The position numbers and the translations under genes were made by a program. A DNA stretch of 64,000 nt, taken from contig OU696577.1 in NCBI GenBank assembly GCA_916048095.2, positions 965,001-1,029,000 on the forward strand, in the 5' to 3' direction. Source of the DNA: Sacculina carcini. Lineage: Eukaryota > Arthropoda > Thecostraca > Sacculinidae. Of this stretch, positions 36,301 to 45,300 are shown piece after piece; position 1 is the first letter of the stretch, and the number at the start of each line of letters is the position of its first letter. The notes beneath the pieces are model-generated. The model searched no databases, had not been told where the DNA came from, and was given only the letters and a program-made list of their open reading frames with translations.

Positions 36301-37146
36301 TGTGTGTGTTAGTGTGTGTGTCAGTGTGTTAGTGTGTGTCAGTGTGTCAGTGTGTGTTAGTGTGTGTGTCAGTGTGTTAGTGTGTGTGTTAGTGTGTCAG
36401 TGTGTTAGTATGTGTGTGTTAGTGTGTTAGTGTGTGTGTCAGTGTGTTAGTGTGTCAGTGTGTTAGTATGTGTGTGTTAGTGTGTGTGTCAGTGTGTGTG
36501 TCAGTGTGTTAGTGTGTGTGTCAGTGTGTTAGTGTGTGTGTCAGTGTGTTAGTGTGTGTGTCAGTGTGTTAGTGTGTGTCAGTGTGTTAGTGTGTGTGTC
36601 AGTGTGTTAGTGTGTGTGTGTCAGTGTGTTAGTGTGTGTGTTAGTGTGTGTGTTAGTGTGTTAGTGTGTCAGTGTGTTAGTATGTTAGTGTGTTAGTGTG
36701 TGTGTTAGGTTAGGTTAGGTTAGGTTAGTGTGTGTGTGTGTTAGTGTGTTAGTGTGTGTGTTAGTGTGTTAGTGTGTGTGTTAGTGTGTGTGTTAGTGTG
36801 TTAGTGTCAGTGTGTTAGTGTGTTAGTGTGTGTGTCAGTGTGTTAGTGTGTGTGTTAGTGTATCAGTGTGTTAGTGTGTGTGTCAGTGTGTTAGTGTGTG
36901 TGTTAGTGTGTTAGTGTCAGTGTGTTAGAGTGTGTCAGTGTGTTAGTGTGTGTGTCAGTGTGTTAGTGTGTGTGTTAGTGTATCAGTGTGTTAGTGGGTG
37001 TGTTAGTGTGTGTCAGTGTATTAGTGTGTGTTAACTGACCGAGTCGTGTTCGCCTGATTGTATTTTCACGGCCAGCACTGTGTGAGCGAGATTCTTGAGA
37101 CTGGGCACTCGTCCGTTGAACAGCCGTCTGAACGGCTTATAACTGC

Positions 37147-37177
<31 letters not shown>

Positions 37178-37793
37178 ACAGGAATCCCGAGAATAAACGA
37201 TCTCTTCACGACCAACCGAAAACGACTTATATACACGATTCTGCGAACTAATACTCCGAACCTCCTAAAGAACACGATACAACGACGAAACGAATACAGA
37301 ACGACAAGACGCAGCGACATCATCTACCCGAGGATTACAACAGACGCTGGCAGAAGACGAATCAATTACGACGCTGCCCGATACGCATACGGAACATTTT
37401 CATGAAACACACTACGTCACGAATACAACTCGAAAATTTCATACACACAAACCTTTTGAGTTATGATATATGTGTATATGTTGCGTATGTATGTATATAT
37501 GATGATGTTGTGAATGTGCATCCATATGTAGTTAATCATGGGTGAATGCGTGGGTGTGTGAGCGTGTTTGGGTGTGTATGTGTGTGCGTGTGTGAGCGTG
37601 TGCATGTTCATATTGTACTGAAAAGCCTGATGATGTATATCTTGATGGATGTGCAATAAATGCAATTTACTTACTTTACTTACTTAAGACACATACTCAC
37701 GCAATGAGACTGCTTGTAAATCAGGCAAACACACGTGGAAACACGCGAAAGAAAAAAGAGAGCAAATAATACAGAGCGTAGGAGCATAGAGGT

Positions 37794-37835
<42 letters not shown>

Positions 37836-39259
37836 TGTGTGTGTGTATGTGTGTGTATGTATGTATGTGTATGTGTGTGTGTTTAATATTTTTTTGACAC
37901 AAACACATGTATTTACAACCACTTATACAATTGATAATATAAAACAAGCATTGTGTCTGTGTGTGTGTGTGTGTCAGTTTATGTGTGTGTCAGTGTGTCA
38001 GTTTGTGTGTGTGTGTGTCAGTGTGTCAGTGTGTGTGTGTTAGTGTCAGTGTGTGTGTGTTAGTGTCAGTGTGTGTCTGTGTGTCAGTTTATGTGTTAGT
38101 GTCAGTGTCAGTGTGTCAGTTTATGTGTCAGTGTCAGTGTGTGTCTGTGTGTCAGTTTATGTGTTAGTGTCAGTGTGTCAGTTTATGTGTTAGTGTCAGT
38201 GTCAGTGTGTCAGATTATGTGTTAGTGTCAGTGTCAGTGTGTCAGTTTATGTGTTAGTGTCAGTGTCAGTGTGTCAGTTTATGTGTTAGTGTCAGTGTGT
38301 CAGTTTATGTGTTAGTGTCAGTGTCAGTGTGTCAGTTTATGTGTTAGTGTCAGTGTCAGTTTATGTGTTAGTGTGTCAGTGTCAGTGTGTCAGTTTATGT
38401 GTTAGTGTCAGTGTGTGTTTGTGTGTCAGTTTATGTGTTAGTGTCAGTGTGTCAGTTTATGTGTCAGTGTGTCAGTTTATGTGTTAGTGTCAGTGTGTCA
38501 GTTTATGTGTCAGTGTCAGTTTATGTGTTAGTGTGTCAGTTTATGTGTTAGTGTGTCAGTTTATGTGTTAGTGTGTCAGTTTATGTGTTAGTGTGTTAGT
38601 GTGTCAGTTTATGTGTTAGTGTCAGTGTTAGTGTGTCAGTGTGTGTCTGTGTGTCAGTTTATGTGTTAGTATCAGTGTCAGTGTGTCAGTTTATGTGTTA
38701 GTGTGTCAGTGTCAGTTTATGTGTTAGTGTGTCAGTGTCAGTGTGTCAGTTTATGTGTTAGTGTGTCAGTGTCAGTGTGTCAGTTTATGTGTTAGTGTCA
38801 GTGTCAGTTTATGTGTTAGTGTCAGTGTCAGTGTGTCAGTTTATGTGTTAGTGTCAGTGTCTGTGTGTCAGTTTATGTGTTAGTGTCAGTGTGTCAGTTT
38901 ATGTGTTAGTGTCAATGTCAGTGTGTCAGTTTATGTGTTAGTGTCAGTGTCAGTGGGTCAGTTTATGTGTTAGTGTCAGTGTCAGTGTGTCTGTGTGTAT
39001 ATGTTAGTGTGTCAGTGTCAGTGTGTCAGTTTATGTGTTAGTGTCAGTGTCAGTTTATGTGTTAGTGTGTCAGTTTATGTGTTAGTGTGTCAGTTTATGT
39101 GTTAGTGTCAGTGTTAGTGTGTTAGTGTGTCAGTTTATGTGTTAGTGTCAGTGTTAGTGTGTCAGTGTGTCAGTTTATGTGTCAGTGTCAGTGTCAGTTT
39201 ATGTGTTAGTGTCAGTGTCAGTGTGTCAGTTTATGTGTGAGTGTCAGTGTCAGTGTGTC

Positions 39260-39313
<54 letters not shown>

Positions 39314-42300
39314 AGTGTGTGCCAGTTTATGTGTGTGTCAGTGTGTGTGTGTGTGTAAGTAAAGTAAAGTAAAGTAAAGTAAATTGCATTTATTGCACAT
39401 CCATCAAGATATACATCATCAGGCTTTTCAGTACAATATGAACATGCACACGCTCACACACGCACACACATACACACCCAAACACGCTCACACACACACA
39501 TACGCATTCACCCATGATTAACTACATATGGATGCACATTCACAACATCATCATATATACATACATACGCAACATATACACATATATCATAACTCAAAAG
39601 GTTTGTGTGTATGAAATTTTCGAGTTGTATTCGTGACGTAGTGTGTTTCATGTAAATGTTCCGTATGCGTATCGGGCAGCGTCGTAATTGATTCGTCTTC
39701 TGCCAGCGTCTGTTGTAATCCTCGGGTAGATGATGTCGCTGCGTCTTGTCGTTCTGTATTCGTTTCGTCGGTCTATCGTGTTGTATAGGAGGTTCGGAGT
39801 ATTAGTTCGCAGAATCGTGTATATAAGTCGTTTTCGGTTGGTCGTGAAGAGATCGTTTATTCTCGGGATTCCCAGTTTGGTTAATGCGTCAGATATGTGG
39901 TCGCGTTTTCGTCTGTTCGTTAGTATTCTCGCGCAGAAGTTGAGGACTTTTTGCAGTTTGTTGAGCTGTGTTGGTCCTGTTGTGCCGTAGATTGTGATGC
40001 AGTATGAAAGTGTAGACATGATGAATGCATTGATAAGAAGTCGATGTGTTTTGCTAGGTAGAGATGATTTGGCGTTGTTCAAAGCGATAAGCATACCAGT
40101 CGATTTGCGAGCGAGGTTATCGATATGCTCTTCGAAGTGGAGGTGTTTGTCCAGGGTGATACCTAGCAACTTGATAGTGTTCTGTTCGGCAATTGTTGTA
40201 TCCAAAAACCGTAGCGTGATAGCAGGAAATGTTTTAAGAAGGTATTTGGTTCCAGCTAGTAGGATTTGTGTCTTTTGAGGATTTATTTTCATTTTGTTTG
40301 TGGTATAATAGGAATAGATGTGCTGAAGATGTTGTTCCAGGTAATGTATTGTTGTGTTCAGTTCAGATCTGTTGGTCGATATCATGAATGTTGTGTCGTC
40401 TGCGTATTGGACAACTTGCAATATTTCTGGTGTATGAGATGACAAATCGTTCGAAAATAACAAAAATAGCACACAACTGAGACTGCCTCCTTGAAAGATG
40501 GACATGTTTGGTGTGGTCGCTCTCGTAGTTGACAATTGATGTCTGCCCGGCTGTTGTATTATCACTTGCTGAGTGTGATTTCGCAGATATTGTCGGAACC
40601 ATCGTTCATCAATATTATACGATCGTATTTTATCAAGCAGCAGGTCGTGGTCAACTATGTCGAAACATTTCGACAGGTCGATGGATGTCACAATGGTCGC
40701 TTTTCTTTCTTGCATTGCAGCATAGATGTTGTCAGTGATCACTGCCAGCGCCGTTTCACACGAGTGATGTTTGCGATAGCCATGGTGCGAGTCGCTCAGG
40801 ATATGCTGCTTCTCGATATATGCAATGAGCTGAATCTGGACGATTTTCTCAATAATCTTCATGACCGGTGGCAGGATGGATATTGGCCTGGTATCGTTGG
40901 GTCCCTTTGGCACTGGCACAATTATTGCATGTTTTAGTCGCGACGGCACCTCACATGTGGTCAAACTTTGATTGACGATGTCTAAAAGTGCATGGCATAT
41001 TCCATCGTAGAAATTAATGATCATCTTCATGCTGAGGCCGTCTGCATCTTCAGTTGTAGTCGGCTTCATTTTTCCAACGACACTGGTCAGTGTAGGCATA
41101 TCAATTGGGCTGAGCTCTAGATATCCTGTGTTGACTCTTGGAAGCCTATTGTTGATATGAAAGTCACTTTTGGGTATTTTTTGAGAGGTTTCAAGTCCAA
41201 TTTGTACATAATAGTCGTTTAACTCGTTCGCATCATGTGTCGTTTCAATTGTTCGTTTCTTGTTGCCTATGATGTGTTGGCATTCCCTCCATAACTCGTG
41301 GGGTCGTTTGTGTCGCATTCGTTCTGTGATGTTTGTCGCAGAATAAGTTCGTACAGCAATCTTGCACTGTTTGTTCAATCGCCTGTATTCATCCATCATT
41401 TTATGTCGTAATGCGTATTTTCGTCTTTCGTATAGTGTTCGGATGACACGAGGAAGCGGTCGTCTGTGGGTGTTTCGTATTTTTACAGTTCGGGCAGGCA
41501 GATATGTGCTTAAAAACTGACTGAAGATGCCAATGAAGTGTGCGTATTTTTCCTCGATGGAAATGCTTGCATAGAATGGAATCCCATTGGAGTTTCTCAG
41601 TATGTTGATGCATAGTGGTATATTGAGATGGTGATACGTTCGTGTCGTTTTAACATTGTCAGCAATGATCGTGTTTTCGAGTCGCAGATCAACTATGGTG
41701 AAATGATGTGGAGTACCATAAAAACATTGCTTCACTTCAGTGCTCACACAATGTGCGTCATCGCTAATAGCGACAATATCGAGCAAACTATTTGAATGTG
41801 CATATGTAGGTACAGTGGTGTTGCATATCTTCATTCTGTAGTTGGTCACAATATTTCTCAGTCTTATTGCAGGCAATTGCAATCTTAATAGACACGCATT
41901 GAGATCACCCCCTACTATGATTTTGTCATGTTTCACTTCACAAATCACATATTGCAATTGCTCCTCAAAGTCGTCTAGGTCATCTTCAACTTGTCCGAAA
42001 GCGTACACAGGCGGTCTGTACACGCTTCCTATGACAAGCGAGAGACCAGAGCTCAGTGTTTTAACCCATAACACTTCCAAGTTACTACGATGTTTCGTCT
42101 TGGCTACGCTAATCACTTCGTGAGGTATATTCGTTTTCATTAGAATAGCAACTCCTCCGTATCCCTGAGGCTGGGTGGATGATGTTGGTCTGTCGCAGCG
42201 TATTAGTTTATAATTCTGGATGTTTAATAGTCGACTCGGTGTATGAGGTTTTAGCCATGTCTCGCTGAGAATTAAAATATCGAATCGTAATGTATGTGAT

Positions 42301-45300
42301 TGAATGTCGAAACGTATATCCGGTATCTTACTATTGAGTGATTGTATGTTTAATTGTGCTACTGTGATGAGTTGGGGTAAAGGAATCGTACTTTTGTGTT
42401 CGCATGCTTCGTATTTGGTCAATCGTTTTTTGTAGTTTCTTCTGTTTCTGTTCGCTTGATAATCGTCGCCTGAATTGAATTGAGCGACGGTGAAATGTGT
42501 TTTTGAGTCGAAATGATCACGCGAAACATCACTCACTTTTTTGGAGATTCGTTGAGAGTTTGCTGCATAATGCGGTTTTTGGCGGCCTGGAAACAGGGAC
42601 AGTTTGTGGAGAACGCAGCGTGCGCTGTTTCGAAGCGTTTAGTCAACGAACAATTGGCGCACTTGACCTCACCGTTACGCGTGCACTCGGTGGTCTTGTG
42701 TGCTTCCGAGCAATACCCACACACAACATCATGTTTCTGACAATCTCTCGTTTTGTGGCCGAATGCTTGACATTTTGTACATCTGAGTACCCAATATCTA
42801 TCGTAGACCCGGCACCGAGTTGTATTGATATACAAATAGCCTGTGGCCATAACAGCGTTTCGTATAGCTGGAGTAGTAGTGATTACTACCTGTTTGCTGT
42901 GTTCATTGACCATCTTCGAGAAAAGCACTCGAAAGTGGTTCGGATTATTGATCAACGGAGCGATGGTAGGATTTTTCAATTTGATATAATCAACGATCTC
43001 CTGGTCTGGTATGTCCTTTTCTACTTGTGTGACGGTAAGTTTTGGCATCAGTTTGGGCAGCATAGATGCAGTATGAGTGTTGGCAGACTGCAGCATCGTG
43101 TGTGTGTGTGTGTCAGTTTATGTGTGTGTGTGTAAGTGTCAGTGTGTGTCTGTGTGTCAGTTTATGTGTTAGTGTCAGTGTAAGTGTGTCAGTTTATGTG
43201 TTAGTGTGTCAGTGTCAGTGTGTTAGTTTATGTGTTAGTGTCAGTGTGTGTCTGTGTGTCAGTTTATGTGTTAGTGTCAGTGTAAGTGTGTCAGTTTATG
43301 TGTTAGTGTGTCAGTGTCAGTGTGTTAGTTTATGTGTTAGTGTCAGTGTGTGTCTGTGTGTCAGTTTATGTGTCAGTGTCAGTGTGTGTCTGTGTGTCAG
43401 TTTATGTGTTAGTGTGTCAGTGTCAGTGTGTCAGTTTATGTGTTAGTGTGTCAGTGTCAGTGTGTTAGTTTATGTGTTAGTGTCAGTGTGTGTCTGTGTG
43501 TCAGTTTATGTGTCAGTGTCAGTGTGTGTCTGTGTGTCAGTTTATGTGTTAGTGTGTCAGTGTCAGTTTATGTGTCAGTGTCAGTGTCAGTGTCAGTTTA
43601 TGTGTTAGTGTCAGTGTCAGTTTATGTGTTAGTGTGTTAGTGTTAGTGTCAGTTTATGTGTTAGTGTCAGTGTCAGTGTGTCAGTTTATGTGTTAGTGTG
43701 TCAGTGTCAGTGTGTCAGTTTATGTGTTAGTGTCAGTGTGTGTCTGTGTGTCAGTTTATGTGTCAGTGTCAGTGTGTGTCTGTGTGTCAGTTTATGTGTT
43801 AGTGTGTCAGTGTCAGTTTATGTGTCAGTGTCAGTGTCAGTGTCAGTTTATGTGTTAGTGTCAGTGTCAGTTTATGTGTTAGTGTGTTAGTGTTAGTGTC
43901 AGTTTATGTGTTAGTGTCAGTGTCAGTGTGTCAGTTTATGTGTTAGTGTGTCAGTGTCAGTGTGTCAGTTTATGTGTTAGTGTCAGTGTGTGTCTGTGTG
44001 TCAGTTTATGTGTCAGTGTCAGTGTGTGTCTGTGTGTCAGTTTATGTGTTAGTGTGTCAGTGTCAGTGTCAGTTTATGTGTCAGTGTCAGTGTCTCAGTT
44101 TATGTGTTAGTGTGTCAGTGTCTCAGTTTATGTGTTAGTGTCAGTGTGTTTGAGAGGCGTACTTGGCTGTATCGCGCACATATCGTCGTGGATGAGACAG
44201 TAGCAATACACGCAGATCATTATGCAATGCGTGACCGACCAGCACTCGTCCACGTAATAACTGACAAACCTCGTGCTGTACCACCTCAAACTGAGCGGCT
44301 GCAACCAACATACACACACACAAACACACACACACATACATAAACACAGATACACGAACACACACAAACACAAAAACACACAAAACACAAATAATTTGTG
44401 GTTTAATTAGTGTTATTGTAAGAACTGTCGGTCCTAGAATTGAGAACAGGGTAAAACTTCAAAAATGCAACAAGCAAAGCCACACACACACACACACAGA
44501 CAGACAGGCTGAGCAGAAATGAGAGTCAGAGAAAGATAGATCATGTGTCACGGGTCGCGAGAGGTCAGCGGAGGTCACAGGCTGACCTTTGCGCAGGTGT
44601 TCGGGTCGCACGCCCGACACTGCAGTGCGATAGTCGGTGACTTTCTCGCGCGGTCGCACGTACTTGTCGTAGACGGGCTGACACAGGGCGTTGACGATGG
44701 ACACACGCGCCAGAGCGTTGTCGACACCGCCGCGACCCACACCCACCATCTCACAGTCCATTGCCAAATGACGGGACAGTCTGACAGTCAGACATAACAA
44801 CAAAAGTGGCCAGAAAATAAAATGTCAATGCAAAACTGCCATTTAAATACACAAAAACCTAAAATTTTACTAGGCAACTTAAACCCAAACAAAACTCAGG
44901 CAAGAAACAGACAAGAAAGACACGCGAAACAGACAAGAGAGAGACAAGAAACGGAAAAGAAACGCATCAAAAGCAGAAGAGAAAGAGACAAGAAAGACAA
45001 TAGAGAAAGAGACAAGAAAGAGACAAGAAAGACACTAGGAAGAGACAAGAAAGAGACAAGAAAGAAAACCCACTGTGGCTGTTTCACTCGACTTCCAGTG
45101 AGCCCATTCTGCTGCTGCCGCTGACAAAACTGACACAGCTGCTGCTGGTCGTCGTCGGAGGAGGCGAGATCTTTGTCATCTTTGAGCAGTTCAGGATCGA
45201 CGCCGTCAAACCAGACTTGCGGTCGCGGCCGGCAGTGACACACACTGTTGCTACTGTTGCTACACTGTGATTGGGCCGCCAACGATGACGGCGATCTGAT

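Larger units (their letters stand above)
28058..37039 (-). other. REXO4 intron 5 (9.0 kb)
   Basis: Its sense strand begins GTCAGTTAACACACAC and stays AC-rich; its 3' end is a (TG)n tract ending TAG. It holds hAT-like MITEs (29020-29170, 29595-29969), a CA tract (30190-30360), the 20-bp TG minisatellite, and two LINE insertions (31902-32540, 32725-35438). The stretch 28140-28850 is AT-rich and shows nothing recognisable. Confidence 0.7.
39358..43098 (-). mobile_element. near-complete LINE (element 2), two ORFs
   Basis: 3.7 kb with the C-terminal part of ORF1, a complete ORF2, a 3' UTR and a (TTTAC)n tail. Both ends abut minisatellite B. It is sense-oriented relative to REXO4. It appears 5'-truncated within ORF1, because that ORF is short for the group and stops at the repeat. 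Confidence 0.9.
37143..44162 (-). other. REXO4 intron 4 (7.0 kb)
   Basis: Holds, from low to high coordinate: a CA tract, a LINE 3' fragment on the plus strand, a TG tract, minisatellite B block 1, a long LINE on the minus strand, and minisatellite B block 2. There is almost no unique sequence. Confidence 0.8.

Noticed and set aside
30651-44152. CRISPR-like array
   Set aside because: Units vary in length and have no unique spacers; this is a eukaryotic TG minisatellite split by LINEs.
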